Notes: generated by a model not told the origin, from the letters alone. Counted from the stretch's first letter, positions 1 to 12,364 are shown. The stretch is 64,000 nucleotides of DNA from an uncultured Fluviicola sp. (GCF_902168135.1 NZ_CABHOL010000022.1:1-64000), one strand, 5' to 3'. Program-made: numbers and translations.

Positions 1-263
1 CCCCTACTTTTTTGCCAGGTTTTTTTACGTTTCAAATCTAAAAAGAATATTTTGTGGTATCCCTAAAGTACTAATCGGAGGTATTTTAACAGAAATTGGC
101 TACCGTTCATTCTTAATAGATGGACTTTTAAATCGCCTCAATGACATTTAACTAAACAAATGAACATTTAACAAAACGTATAATTACTTCATATACATTT
201 GTTTCGTGTGATTTTTAAAATGCGAATGGGCCCTCGGATTTGAAAGATACACATCATAAATAA

Positions 264-2486
264 ATGATGTCCAATCTATTAAAGCTATTAAACATGCGCA
301 AAAATTTACTTTTAGGAGCTCTTGCTTTCACAGGGATCCTTACAACAGGAAAAGTCCTTGCACAGGAGCACTTTAGTTGTGGAATTGATAAACAGCGTCA
401 AAAACTGATTGCCAAAAATCCGCAGATAAAGGAAGATTATGAAAAACTGCTTCACCGCTACACAGAGAACCGTGTTATCAACGGGAAGTCAACAACCGTC
501 CGTATTATACCAATTGTATTCCATGTTGTTCACGAATATGGGGTAGAGAACATTTCAGACCAGCAGGTGCAGGATGCCGTTCGTATCCTGAATGAGGATT
601 TCGGAAAAAAGAACCAGGATACCATTGCTGTTGTTTCCCCTTTTGATACTATTATCGGGAATACACAGCTGGAATTTAGGTTGGCAACCCTGGATCCCTG
701 GGGAAATTGTACGAACGGGATCGAACACATTTACAATCACCAGACCGTTGCGGCAGACAGCTATTCGAAGCTGAACCAATGGGACCGTGAGAGATACCTG
801 AACATTTGGGTGATTGGTACCATGGATGATCCGGATGTGGCAGGTTTTGCACATTACCCGACAGATGTAACCGGAACAGGATTCTGGCTTGACGGAGTGG
901 TAATGGTGCACAGTTCAACCGGAAGCGTCGGAACGAGCATTCCATACCGCTCGCGGGCATTGACACATGAAGTTGGCCACTATTTGGGGTTGTCACATAC
1001 CTGGGGAAATAACAACGATCCGGGACTTGCTGCCAATTGTGATCTGGACGATGCTATTGGTGATACACCGAACTGCATAGGTTTGGACCACTGTGATTTA
1101 GCAGCCAATACCTGCGCCGAATCAACGAATCCGGGAAATTACTGGTCGTTTGATGTGATCGATAACACCCAAAATTATATGGATTATTCCTATTGCTCAG
1201 CCATGTTTACCAACGGTCAGTCCAATTTCATGAACAATGTGCTGGACCAGACAACAAGTGGGCGCAGTAACATGTATACGACAGAGAATTTGCAGTTTAC
1301 CGGTACATCCTCACTAACACCTGCAACTTGTATTCCTGCCGCTGACTTTTATGTGGACGTGAATGGAATAAGTCCGAATGTGGGATCAGGTGCTAATGCC
1401 ATGACTGCTTGTGCCGGAGATCCGATTGCATTTAAAGATGCTTCCTGGAAAGCAGGAGTTACTTCCTGGTCATGGAGTTTTCCGGGAGCAACACCTTCAT
1501 CTTCCACGGATCAGAATCCAACGGTTACCTACGCTTCTCCGGGTTGGTACAATGTAACTTTAACCGTTGCAAACAATGCCGGGTCGGACACAAAAACGAT
1601 GAATAACATGATCTATATCCAGGGCGACTGGGCAGAATACACAGGTCCGCGTATGGAAGATTTCAATCAGAACGGGAATTTCTGGATTACACACAACCCG
1701 GAAGGTAATTACGCTTCCTTTAACCGCGTTACTTCAGGCGGTAAATCAAATACAGCATGTTTCAAGCTGAATAATTTCAAAGATATCTCCGCTGCGCAAC
1801 AATTTACGGAAGATTGGTATTACAATGATCGTCTGGGAAATTCAAAGGATTACTTGATTTCACCTGCAATCGATTTGAGAAGCACTTCCAATATTACGAT
1901 TTCTTTTGATTACGCTTACGGAACAAAAGCTACGGCTACAGCTGATATTACGGAAAAATTGATCGTGTATTCTTCCCGTGATTGTGGAAAAACATGGATA
2001 CAGCGTCAAACACTTACCGGTAACAATTTGGTAACTGCAGGATATGTCGGGAATACAGATTTCACTCCGGATAATGAACTTGACTGGAAAACGGCAAGCT
2101 TCACTTACACACCGAATGCTTCGGATAACAAGACAAAGTTCAAATTCGAGTTCGTCGCTTCTGATTTCTCTTCCAACTTCTATTTTGATAATTTCAATAT
2201 TTCAGGAACTTTAGGAATTGAAGACAACGGATTATTATCAGCGATCTCACTGGCTCCGAACCCGGTTTCCAGCGGATCTGATCTTTCCGTTGAGATTGCA
2301 AATACCGAGGCAGGAATGAAATTAGTATTGATGGACTTAAAAGGTGCACTTATTTCAACAACAGATGTTCCGGCGTCTTCAGGTGTTCAAACAGTTCATA
2401 TTCCGATGAATGTTGCAAAAGGATGTTATATCCTGAATGCAGTTCAGGGAAGTGCGAAATCGACACACCGGGTAATCGTTCAGTAA
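264..2486 (+). CDS. Secreted M43-family (pappalysin-like) zinc metalloprotease with PKD domain and T9SS type A C-terminal sorting domain
   Basis: HEVGHYLGLSHTWG zinc motif, downstream Met-turn-like region (NYMDYSYC), PKD-like 'WSFPGATPSSSTDQNPTVTYASPGWYNVTLTV', C-term 'SLAPNPVSSG...KGCYILNA'. Confidence 0.9.
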   Translation: MMSNLLKLLNMRKNLLLGALAFTGILTTGKVLAQEHFSCGIDKQRQKLIAKNPQIKEDYEKLLHRYTENRVINGKSTTVRIIPIVFHVVHEYGVENISDQQVQDAVRILNEDFGKKNQDTIAVVSPFDTIIGNTQLEFRLATLDPWGNCTNGIEHIYNHQTVAADSYSKLNQWDRERYLNIWVIGTMDDPDVAGFAHYPTDVTGTGFWLDGVVMVHSSTGSVGTSIPYRSRALTHEVGHYLGLSHTWGNNNDPGLAANCDLDDAIGDTPNCIGLDHCDLAANTCAESTNPGNYWSFDVIDNTQNYMDYSYCSAMFTNGQSNFMNNVLDQTTSGRSNMYTTENLQFTGTSSLTPATCIPAADFYVDVNGISPNVGSGANAMTACAGDPIAFKDASWKAGVTSWSWSFPGATPSSSTDQNPTVTYASPGWYNVTLTVANNAGSDTKTMNNMIYIQGDWAEYTGPRMEDFNQNGNFWITHNPEGNYASFNRVTSGGKSNTACFKLNNFKDISAAQQFTEDWYYNDRLGNSKDYLISPAIDLRSTSNITISFDYAYGTKATATADITEKLIVYSSRDCGKTWIQRQTLTGNNLVTAGYVGNTDFTPDNELDWKTASFTYTPNASDNKTKFKFEFVASDFSSNFYFDNFNISGTLGIEDNGLLSAISLAPNPVSSGSDLSVEIANTEAGMKLVLMDLKGALISTTDVPASSGVQTVHIPMNVAKGCYILNAVQGSAKSTHRVIVQ

Positions 2487-2498
2487 TTAGCAATTATA

Positions 2499-2539
2499 AA
2501 TTATCAAGGGTGGATCTGCTTAGATTGCCCTTGATAATT
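2499..2539 (+). terminator. Stem-loop downstream of the M43 protease gene
   Basis: 12-bp inverted repeat aattatcaaggg / cccttgataatt. Confidence 0.6.
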
Positions 2540-2552
2540 AAATCATTAATAA

Positions 2553-4250
<1,698 letters not shown>

Positions 4251-4268
4251 TTAAAATAGTGATAATGG

Positions 4269-4300
4269 GAACGCCGGTCTATTCCAGATCGGCGTTTTTT
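4269..4300 (+). terminator. Rho-independent terminator after ABC-F gene
   Basis: aacgccggtct-attcc-agatcggcgtttttt. Confidence 0.85.
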
Positions 4301-4412
4301 ATTCCTTTCAAATTGGTAGTTTTTTGGAGAAATGTTTAAAACTCCCCCTTCGGAGGGGATAAAGGGGGGAGGATTTTGACTGAATAAACGTAACTTCGAA
4401 CCAAATCAGAAT

Positions 4413-5306
4413 ATGTCAATTCCTGAAAAATCTTTTTTCGCTCGTCATAAGCTCATTTCCGCATTGCGCGATTGGGATGTAAAAGGAATTCGCCGGCTCT
4501 CCGTGTCATTACCTAAACTCTTGCTTCCAGATCCTAAATCTGTAGGAAAACATGTGCTGAAAACCATTCACGGAGTTAAAATGATGATTGATCCATCTTT
4601 GGATACAGGTGTCGAACTTTCACTTTTTGAGACGGGGACCTATGAAAAAGGAACCATTCAGTTACTGGAAAAATATTTAAAACCGGGAGCTTCATTTTTA
4701 GACATCGGTGCAAATATCGGTTTGATGTCCGTTATCGCTTCTAAAATGGTAAGAGAAGGAGGAATCGTTTATGCGGTAGAAGCGAATCCGGGCACTGTTG
4801 AGATCCTGCAGACCAATATCGATTTGAACAAGTGCAAAAATATCGAATTGCTTCCGATTGCACTTTCGGATACTCAGGGGACAGCATTGCTGTTTGAAAA
4901 TTGGGAAGTAAACCGTGGCGGGGCATCCTTGATTTCTCAAAGCGACAATCAAAAAGGGGTGGAGGTCAAAATGGAACGCTTAGATGATCTTTTTGACGAA
5001 CAGATGAAAATCGACCTGGTAAAGATTGATGTAGAAGGATTTGAACCCCAGGTAATTCGCGGAGGAATGAATTGGTTCAAAAAGCAATTGCCGGTTTTTA
5101 TCATTGAAGTTTCCGAAAAACGCGAAAAAGAAATCGGTCCGAGTCCGGCTGAAATATGGAAACTGGTCCAAACCATCGGGGATTACCGATTTTATAAGCA
5201 AAAGGGTACCAAGGAGCGAAGAGGGAAATTGGTAGAGATCAAAACAGAGGAAGAACTTCCAAAACACGATAATATTATTTGTGTTCCGCTGAAACGCATC
5301 AAGTGA
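4413..5306 (+). CDS. FkbM family methyltransferase
   Basis: SAM motif 'FLDIGANIGLMSVIASKMV', 'VYAVEANPGTVEILQTNIDLN', 'IDLVKIDVEGFEPQVIRGG'. Confidence 0.88.
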   Translation: MSIPEKSFFARHKLISALRDWDVKGIRRLSVSLPKLLLPDPKSVGKHVLKTIHGVKMMIDPSLDTGVELSLFETGTYEKGTIQLLEKYLKPGASFLDIGANIGLMSVIASKMVREGGIVYAVEANPGTVEILQTNIDLNKCKNIELLPIALSDTQGTALLFENWEVNRGGASLISQSDNQKGVEVKMERLDDLFDEQMKIDLVKIDVEGFEPQVIRGGMNWFKKQLPVFIIEVSEKREKEIGPSPAEIWKLVQTIGDYRFYKQKGTKERRGKLVEIKTEEELPKHDNIICVPLKRIK

Positions 5307-5340
5307 TTGATTAAAAATTTTTGAATAACGCTGAAATGGG

Positions 5341-5361
5341 TTGCCCATTTTGAATGGGCAA
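5341..5361. terminator. Short hairpin between convergent genes
   Basis: ttgcccat-tttga-atgggcaa. Confidence 0.4.
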
Positions 5362-5545
5362 TCAGTTTGGAAAGCATTCCTAAAAAACTCATGTCAAACA
5401 GTTGTAAGAAAAGATGATAAATTTTCTGCTGGTTTCACCGGATAGAACTCATTAAAAAACAGCGTTTCTTCTATTTCAATCTTCTTTTACCTCGGAAATT
5501 TTACGATCGGGCATAACTGTAGGTAAGTATTCGATTAAGTATTAG

Positions 5546-8500
5546 TTAATATTTAACGATTGTTTTAGTTAGTATTAATTGATTAGAATGATCCAATAAG
5601 TTTATAAAATAATACCCGCTTTCAATGAGAGAAAGATCCATCTCATAAGTCTCATTTTCATTGATTTCCATTGTTTGAATAATTTGCCCGTTTAATTGAA
5701 CGAGGGTGATTTTATAGTATTGCTTCTCTTTAGAGAATAAATGAACTCGTGTAAAGTCATTGGCTGGATTTGGATAGATATCCAACTGAACCAGTTCTTG
5801 AAACTCATCTAATCCTAAACATTCCTCGATGTTGATTGTAATGATTGTGTCAAGTTGGGCACAAATAGGGTTGTTTACAACTAACGTAAGTAAAAACGAA
5901 CCTGTTGTATCTGAAATCCAATTGAAATTGGAAGAATCCTGTGTTTCGAAATTTGATAAATTCCAATAATGATTTGTGCTGAATAATTCATTGTTTACTG
6001 AACCAACTATTACACTCCCAACACAGGAAGGGTTGGGTGAAAGGGTATACTCTATTTCAGTAGGACATTCAAATAGAGTATTGATAGTTTGGTTTGTCGT
6101 GATTTCAGGGTTGAAATCAAAAAAAATGTCGGCCTTGTTCAGAATTTGAGTACCATATGGCAAACCTTCGTTTAATTTAATGCGATAATTGATGAATCCA
6201 TGACTTCCAGGTTCGTCTGTTGTACTATCCGGTAAATGAATGTTGTCAAACAGAAAGCTAATTCGTCCATTTTGGTTCCCGTTGATTACAACTGGATGGC
6301 TGTTGCTTAAAGGGGTTAATGTCGACCAATCTAAATGTTGATCTAATTGGTCTATGATTTCTATTTTACTCGCAGTATCAGTTCCTGTATTTTGAAAATA
6401 AATCGTGTATTCCATCCAATCTGAATCTAGCGGAATATATCCGGGAGATTCAATTCCTGTTGGAGTAACTGTCTTGATATTTGGATCAAAAGCGCACGTA
6501 TGAATCGGCTGAACAGAATCTCGGGTAGTTAATAATTCAATTCCGGCAATAGGATCTATAATTGATACTGTTAATCGAGAGGTCATTGTATCACCCTGGA
6601 AACTATAATCAGGCATTAACGCCTGGACATGGATTACGTGGGAGTTAAAATAAAGAAGACTATCGTAATGCCAGTAAAGATGTTGACCTATAATCGAATC
6701 AGGAATGACATTGGAAGCCATATAGTTTACAGGAGTAGGTAATTCCAATTCAATAATTCCGGATGGGACGGTGGTCCCGACATTTTTGACCTTTATCCAA
6801 TAATTTGAAACAGTGTTGCATTCCGCAAGTCCGCCATTTAATGAGGCACTGATTTCATGCACGGTATCGTTCTGTGAAAAACCGAAATCCAGATTTGAGT
6901 AGTTTAGATTGAGTGAATCCAAGTAAAGGTGGTATTGAGCAGAATCTGTGGATAAACTCCAGTGAGGAATAGTGTTTGGTTGTATGAGATAAATTCCTGC
7001 TGAGTCAGTTAAGTGAAGGATATAATTTCCGTTGGCATAGGAAAAAGTGAAATCACTTTGAGGATTTGAGAAAACGAATACATCATTGATCCCAACATCT
7101 GTTGAATCAAATAATCCGTTCTGATTCAAATCTGCAAAGATTCGTCCGGATGAATTGGATTGATTGATAAAATTATTCTCGTAGAAGATGATTTTAGATC
7201 CTAAGTCATTAACAACGACAAAGACATCTTTATCTCCGTCATTATCTATATCCATAGGATAAGTAATGGATTGGAGGTGATTCCCGCCAATGGCTTGTAA
7301 CGGTCCGAAGTTTCCGGAGCCCGTATTTTCAGACCAAACCGTAAGCGTCGATCCATTGTAGGCAGAATATAGAATATCCAAATCACCATCCAAATCTAAA
7401 TCAACAGGAGTGATAGATCTTATGATAGAAGTAGGTTGAAGACTGATAACATGAGGGGAACTAAAGGTCAGATTCCCCAGATTTTCCAACCAGTTAATTT
7501 GAGAAGTGAAGCTGTTTCCAATCAAAATATCCAAGTCTGCATCTCCATCCAGGTCCGCTACTTCCATGCATGGGATTTGACCATTTAGAGTAACAAGATC
7601 TACACTTTGAGCGAATTGATTGCTCCCAAGATTGCGCAGCCAGGATATTTGGTTTGAACCAACCACGATGTCTTTGAGCCCATCGTTGTCCATATCTGAA
7701 ATTGCAATGGTTTTTACATTTGTTACATAATTTACCAATTGGGATGAGCCGAATACGCCGCCGCCTTGGTTTACAAATTTTCGGATCCAGCCTTCGTGTT
7801 CATGAGAAGTAATAATATCCAAATCACCGTCATTGTCCGAATCAACTAGTTCTGCATCAAATAGTTGGTTGTCTATCAGGCTTGCAGATGTAGGTTGAGA
7901 AAGCCCATGTACAGTAAATGTTTCATTGCCATTATTTTCCAACCAGTAGATAACAACCAGGTTGTTACCATTCGTATAGGAATGATAGGTTGAATAAGCC
8001 AGAATATCCGTATCACCATCATTATCGATATCACCCGCTCTTACAATAGGAGTACCACCTTCGTTAGAATAAGCAAATTGGCTGTAAAGTATTTTCTGAA
8101 AATCAAAAGTTCTGTCTCCTGTGTTCTTGAAATAGGATATTCTGCCATCGCTTGAACCACTTATTAAATCAGGTAAACCGTCATTATTTACATCAACTTC
8201 GCACAGACCTCCAACAGAAGCCAGCGAACCGGAAATTAACTTTTGAGGTTCAAAGGTCGTGTCTGCAATGTTTTTATAGTAAGCAAGTTTGTGGTCCAGA
8301 CTGCTTCCCGAAACAAAATCAGTATCACCATCATTGTCCAGATCGGCAAAATTCAGAGATAAATTACCTTGGGTCGAGGTTGTGATAGTAAATATATCTG
8401 TAAAATTACCGAGTGAATCCTTTCTTGTCCAATAGGAGCCTACATATCCCGTTGCTCCGAAAGTATTGATAGCCTGAGACCAGATCAAATCCTGATCACC

Positions 8501-9382
8501 GTCTGAATCCATGTCCCTGAATGCAACGTAAACACAGCCTGTAAAGCTGTTCTCTATGATTGTTGGGGCTGAGAAGGTACCGGAACCAGTATTGATGAAT
8601 TGTTTTATACCATCACCACATGCAATCAACAGATCCGGGTCCGAATCACTGTCAATATCGAAAGAGTTGATGTAGCGTGTAGCATATGCCTGATTTGAGA
8701 TAAGTTGTGGAGTAGAAAAAGTGATTCCTCCTTGATTAACCACTTTGGTTAGGTTCGTGTTATTACCAAAGCCATAAATGATATCCAAATCTAAATCTCC
8801 ATCAATATCAACGATATGCAATTTAGCAGCAAGACTGCTGCTTGTTGTGAATAAGTTTGTTGGACTATCGAATACCAGACTGCCTTGGTTTAATATCACT
8901 TTAACCAGACCAACGGATGAGATAACGATATCGGAAAAGCCATTGTTATCCAAATCTGTCAGGTATATTTCATTCAGATTGGATATACCTGTATTTATTA
9001 TTTGTTGTGGTCCGAAATCGCAAGATCCCAGATTTTCATAATAGGCAATTTTGTTATCATTACTCGATGCAGAAACCAGATCCATATCCCCATCATTATC
9101 CAAATCATCATATTTAAGGGAAACTGGTCCATCCACTCCAGCTGTAATTAAATGTCTTCCGGATGGTAAAAAAGTGGAGTTGCCAAAATTTTCAAATAAT
9201 ACGATTTCATCGGATATGAATGATGCAGAAGCGATATCCACATCGCCATCATTATCCAAATCCACACTTACAACTGAAGATATTCCCAGGGTAGAATGAG
9301 TGATGTCTTTTTCTACTCCAAATTGGGCAGAAGTATAGAAAGTGAACAGGATTTGAACTAGTAGGAACAATTTGATTTTCAT
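5546..9382 (-). CDS. Large secreted FG-GAP/VCBS repeat protein with DUF11-like domain and T9SS type A sorting domain
   Basis: Repeated D-x-D-x-D-G-D-x-D segments (DLDNDGDVDIASAS etc.), 'YTIYFQNTGTDTASKIEIIDQLD', C-term 'LDIYPNPANDFTRV...GYYFINLLD'. Confidence 0.9.
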   Translation of the reverse strand: MKIKLFLLVQILFTFYTSAQFGVEKDITHSTLGISSVVSVDLDNDGDVDIASASFISDEIVLFENFGNSTFLPSGRHLITAGVDGPVSLKYDDLDNDGDMDLVSASSNDNKIAYYENLGSCDFGPQQIINTGISNLNEIYLTDLDNNGFSDIVISSVGLVKVILNQGSLVFDSPTNLFTTSSSLAAKLHIVDIDGDLDLDIIYGFGNNTNLTKVVNQGGITFSTPQLISNQAYATRYINSFDIDSDSDPDLLIACGDGIKQFINTGSGTFSAPTIIENSFTGCVYVAFRDMDSDGDQDLIWSQAINTFGATGYVGSYWTRKDSLGNFTDIFTITTSTQGNLSLNFADLDNDGDTDFVSGSSLDHKLAYYKNIADTTFEPQKLISGSLASVGGLCEVDVNNDGLPDLISGSSDGRISYFKNTGDRTFDFQKILYSQFAYSNEGGTPIVRAGDIDNDGDTDILAYSTYHSYTNGNNLVVIYWLENNGNETFTVHGLSQPTSASLIDNQLFDAELVDSDNDGDLDIITSHEHEGWIRKFVNQGGGVFGSSQLVNYVTNVKTIAISDMDNDGLKDIVVGSNQISWLRNLGSNQFAQSVDLVTLNGQIPCMEVADLDGDADLDILIGNSFTSQINWLENLGNLTFSSPHVISLQPTSIIRSITPVDLDLDGDLDILYSAYNGSTLTVWSENTGSGNFGPLQAIGGNHLQSITYPMDIDNDGDKDVFVVVNDLGSKIIFYENNFINQSNSSGRIFADLNQNGLFDSTDVGINDVFVFSNPQSDFTFSYANGNYILHLTDSAGIYLIQPNTIPHWSLSTDSAQYHLYLDSLNLNYSNLDFGFSQNDTVHEISASLNGGLAECNTVSNYWIKVKNVGTTVPSGIIELELPTPVNYMASNVIPDSIIGQHLYWHYDSLLYFNSHVIHVQALMPDYSFQGDTMTSRLTVSIIDPIAGIELLTTRDSVQPIHTCAFDPNIKTVTPTGIESPGYIPLDSDWMEYTIYFQNTGTDTASKIEIIDQLDQHLDWSTLTPLSNSHPVVINGNQNGRISFLFDNIHLPDSTTDEPGSHGFINYRIKLNEGLPYGTQILNKADIFFDFNPEITTNQTINTLFECPTEIEYTLSPNPSCVGSVIVGSVNNELFSTNHYWNLSNFETQDSSNFNWISDTTGSFLLTLVVNNPICAQLDTIITINIEECLGLDEFQELVQLDIYPNPANDFTRVHLFSKEKQYYKITLVQLNGQIIQTMEINENETYEMDLSLIESGYYFINLLDHSNQLILTKTIVKY

Positions 9383-9436
9383 GGTGGCGTTGTTTTGGGT
9401 AAAGTTAAAAAATATTTTTAATGGTCTTGTGAACAG

Positions 9437-9478
9437 CTGTCATTTTGTCATAAAATCTCACTTGGCACAAACCTTGAC
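9437..9478 (+). promoter_or_regulatory. Candidate sigma-54-type promoter with upstream TGTCA direct repeat
   Basis: TTGGCAC-N5-TTGAC with canonical -24/-12 spacing, preceded by TGTCA-TTT-TGTCA; 25 nt before htpG ATG. Confidence 0.5.
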
Positions 9479-9503
9479 AATACAAACCCAAATTTCAAAA
9501 AGT

Positions 9504-11393
9504 ATGAAAACAGGACAAATACATGTTTCAACGGAAAATATCTTTCCGATCATTAAAAAATTCTTGTATTCCGACCATGAGATTTTCTTACGTGAGTTGG
9601 TTTCAAATGCCGTAGATGCAAGTCAGAAATTGAAAGTGCTTGCTTCAACAGGTGAATATAAAGGAGAGTTGGGTGACCTGAAAGTGGAAGTACTTTTGGA
9701 TAAAGAAGCCAAAACACTAACAATCCGTGATAACGGAATCGGGATGACAGCCGATGAAATTGATAAATACATCAACCAAATTGCATTTTCCGGTGCGGAA
9801 GAGTTTGTAAAACAATACGAAGGAAAAGACGGGGCTGAAAGCATCATCGGGCACTTCGGTTTAGGATTCTATTCGGCATTTATGGTTGCTGAAAAAGTAC
9901 AGATCCGCACCTTGTCCCGTCATGAAGGCTCACAAGCAGTTCAATGGGAAAGTAACGGTTCTCCGGAATTTACTCTGTCTGAGATCGAAAAAGATACACG
10001 CGGAACAGATATCGTATTGTTTATCAATGAAGAATCCGTTGAGTTTTTGGAGAAATCGCGCATCCAGGGAATTTTGGATAAATACTGTAAATTCCTTCCG
10101 ATCCCGGTTTTCTTCGGTACAAAAGTAGAATACATCGACTCGCCGGAAGGGGAAAAAGACGAAGACGGAAAAGTAAAACGCGTTTCTGTAGACGTTCCGA
10201 ACCAGGTCAATAATCCGAAACCGGCATGGACTTCAGCTCCGGTCGATTTGAAAGAGGAAGATTACAACGCTTTCTACCGGGAATTATACCCGATGTCTTT
10301 CGAGGATCCATTGTTCCACATTCACCTGAATGTTGATTATCCGTTCAATTTAACGGGAATTCTATACTTCCCTAAGATTAAGGAAAATGTAGAGGTTCAG
10401 CGAAATAAGATCAATTTGTACTCCAACCAGGTGTTCATTACTGATTCGGTTGCGGAGATTGTTCCTGAATTTCTGACCCTGCTTCATGGTGTCATCGATT
10501 CACCGGATATTCCTTTGAACGTTTCCCGTTCATACCTTCAAAGTGACGGGAACGTGAAGAAAATCTCAGCACACATCACCAAAAAAGTAGCTGATAAGCT
10601 GGCAGAGATGTTCAAGAAAGACCGTGCGGATTTTGAAGCAAAATGGGACGATTTGAAGATCTTTGTGGAATATGGAATGCTGTCTGATGAAAAGTTTGCG
10701 GAAAAAGCAAAAAGCTTTGCCCTGATCAAAAATACAGATGGGAAGTACTTCACAATTGATGAGTTTAAAGAGCAGATAGCACCGCTTCAAACAGATAAGA
10801 ACGAAAAAGTAATCGCGCTTTATACACATAGCTCTGAGGAACATTTTTCCTTTGTGAAACAAGCTAAAGATCGTGGCTACCAGGTTGCAGTCATCGATGG
10901 ACCGTTAGCTCCTCACTGGATTTCAAAAATCGAACAAACCGTTGAGAATTTCAGTTTTGCACGTGTAGATGCGGACACTTTGGACCAATTGATCCAAAAA
11001 GAAGGTGAACTGCCTGCAAAATTGACAGAAGAACAGCAGTCGGTGTTGAAACCATTGTTTGAATCGGCTGTAGACCAACAAAAATTCAAAGTGGAATTCA
11101 AGTCTATGAGCGAATCCGACGCTCCGATTATTGTTACACAGCCGGAATTTATTCGAAGAATGATGGAACAGCAAAAATACGGAGGCGGAGGTTTCTTCGG
11201 AGCTTTCCCTGAAACATACAACCTGGTTGTGAACGCGAACCATCAGAAAGTAGAATCACTTTTGAATCTTTCGGACGACACCGAGAAATCGACCAAGGTA
11301 AAACAGCTTACAGATCTTGCTTTGCTTGCGCAGGGTATGCTGAAAGGAGAAGAATTAAATAAATTTATTGAGAGAAGCATCTCATTCGTATAA
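9504..11393 (+). CDS. htpG: Molecular chaperone HtpG (Hsp90)
   Basis: 'FLRELVSNAVDASQKL', 'LTIRDNGIGMTADEI', 'GHFGLGFYSAFMVAEKV'. ATG 9504 (MKTGQIHVSTENIFPII) preferred over ORF-track start 9372. Confidence 0.96.
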   Translation: MKTGQIHVSTENIFPIIKKFLYSDHEIFLRELVSNAVDASQKLKVLASTGEYKGELGDLKVEVLLDKEAKTLTIRDNGIGMTADEIDKYINQIAFSGAEEFVKQYEGKDGAESIIGHFGLGFYSAFMVAEKVQIRTLSRHEGSQAVQWESNGSPEFTLSEIEKDTRGTDIVLFINEESVEFLEKSRIQGILDKYCKFLPIPVFFGTKVEYIDSPEGEKDEDGKVKRVSVDVPNQVNNPKPAWTSAPVDLKEEDYNAFYRELYPMSFEDPLFHIHLNVDYPFNLTGILYFPKIKENVEVQRNKINLYSNQVFITDSVAEIVPEFLTLLHGVIDSPDIPLNVSRSYLQSDGNVKKISAHITKKVADKLAEMFKKDRADFEAKWDDLKIFVEYGMLSDEKFAEKAKSFALIKNTDGKYFTIDEFKEQIAPLQTDKNEKVIALYTHSSEEHFSFVKQAKDRGYQVAVIDGPLAPHWISKIEQTVENFSFARVDADTLDQLIQKEGELPAKLTEEQQSVLKPLFESAVDQQKFKVEFKSMSESDAPIIVTQPEFIRRMMEQQKYGGGGFFGAFPETYNLVVNANHQKVESLLNLSDDTEKSTKVKQLTDLALLAQGMLKGEELNKFIERSISFV

Positions 11394-11398
11394 TGAAC

Positions 11399-11433
11399 AA
11401 TCCCCGTCGGGAGTTTGATTTCTGGACGGGGAT
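11399..11433 (+). terminator. Rho-independent terminator after htpG
   Basis: atccccgtc...gacggggat followed by tttattttt. Confidence 0.75.
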
Positions 11434-11447
11434 TTTATTTTTGTAGC

Positions 11448-12224
11448 GTGTATAGTATCATTTTTGCCATTTTAGGATTTGTTTTAACCAGGAGTTTTTT
11501 CGGAGCGATTGCCGGTTTCGTCATCGGGGGGATTGTACAGCAATTTTTTGTAAAACCCAATCCGAACGGACAAGGCGGCCAGAATGGCGGAGGATCTCGT
11601 CAATCATTCCAGGATATTTTTGACTATTACACGCAGCAAACGCAACGCTACGATTTTCCGACCCAATTGCTGGCGCTTTCCGCTTACATGATGAAAAGTG
11701 ACGGAAAAGTGGTGAAATCGGAATTGAACTTCGTAAAATCCTTTTTGGCACAGCAATTCGGGGATCAGTTCAATACCTCTCATTTACAAACGCTCAAACA
11801 CTTTTTGGATGCACCAAGCATTCCGATTGACCAAATCTGTTCGGATATCCGGATGCGTGCACAGGTTGAGATCCGTATCCAGCTTCTGCATTACTTGTTC
11901 GGGATTGCCCAGTCTGACGGACAAGTCTCCGACCAGGAAATCAAAACCCTTCAATACCTGGCAAACCTGCTGCAGGTACCACCGATGGATTTCAGGTCCG
12001 TTCAGGGAATGTTTAGGCAAAACCTGAATGCCGATTACGAAATTTTAGGGATAGAAGAGTCCGCATCAGATGAAGAAGTGAAGAAAGCCTATCGTCAAAT
12101 GGCAGTGCGCTATCACCCGGATAAAGTAGCTTCTTTGGGTGAAGAATACCAGAAGGGGGCGAAGGAGAAATTCCAACGCATCCAGGAAGCTTACGACAAT
12201 ATTAAAAAAGCCAGAGGTCTCTAA
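11448..12224 (+). CDS. TerB/DjlA-like J-domain co-chaperone
   Basis: C-terminal J domain 'DYEILGIEESASDEEVKKAYRQMAVRYHPDKV', TerB-like helical core; GTG at 11448 proposed as start. Confidence 0.85.
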   Translation: MYSIIFAILGFVLTRSFFGAIAGFVIGGIVQQFFVKPNPNGQGGQNGGGSRQSFQDIFDYYTQQTQRYDFPTQLLALSAYMMKSDGKVVKSELNFVKSFLAQQFGDQFNTSHLQTLKHFLDAPSIPIDQICSDIRMRAQVEIRIQLLHYLFGIAQSDGQVSDQEIKTLQYLANLLQVPPMDFRSVQGMFRQNLNADYEILGIEESASDEEVKKAYRQMAVRYHPDKVASLGEEYQKGAKEKFQRIQEAYDNIKKARGL

Positions 12225-12364
12225 ATCAAAATGATCCGGCTATAACGTTGTAGTTTTTTCCAGGTTAGCGATATATTAATCGAAGGTTAAAAAAAATAAA
12301 AACCGACACCACCATGTGAGATTATTTACGTCTATTTGCTGATAGCGTTAAATAACTCAGGCCT

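Noticed and set aside
555-996. Overlapping antisense ORFs inside the M43 protease gene
   Set aside because: Fully contained in a strong coding gene and not protein-like in composition.
4346-4372. ccccttcggagggg...gggggga motif before the FkbM gene
   Set aside because: Short low-complexity G/C intergenic sequence of a kind common in Bacteroidota; too short to assign a function.
8152-9299. Plus-strand ORFs opposite the FG-GAP gene
   Set aside because: Mirror frames of repeated DxDxDGD coding sequence; no promoter, signal peptide or plausible domain.
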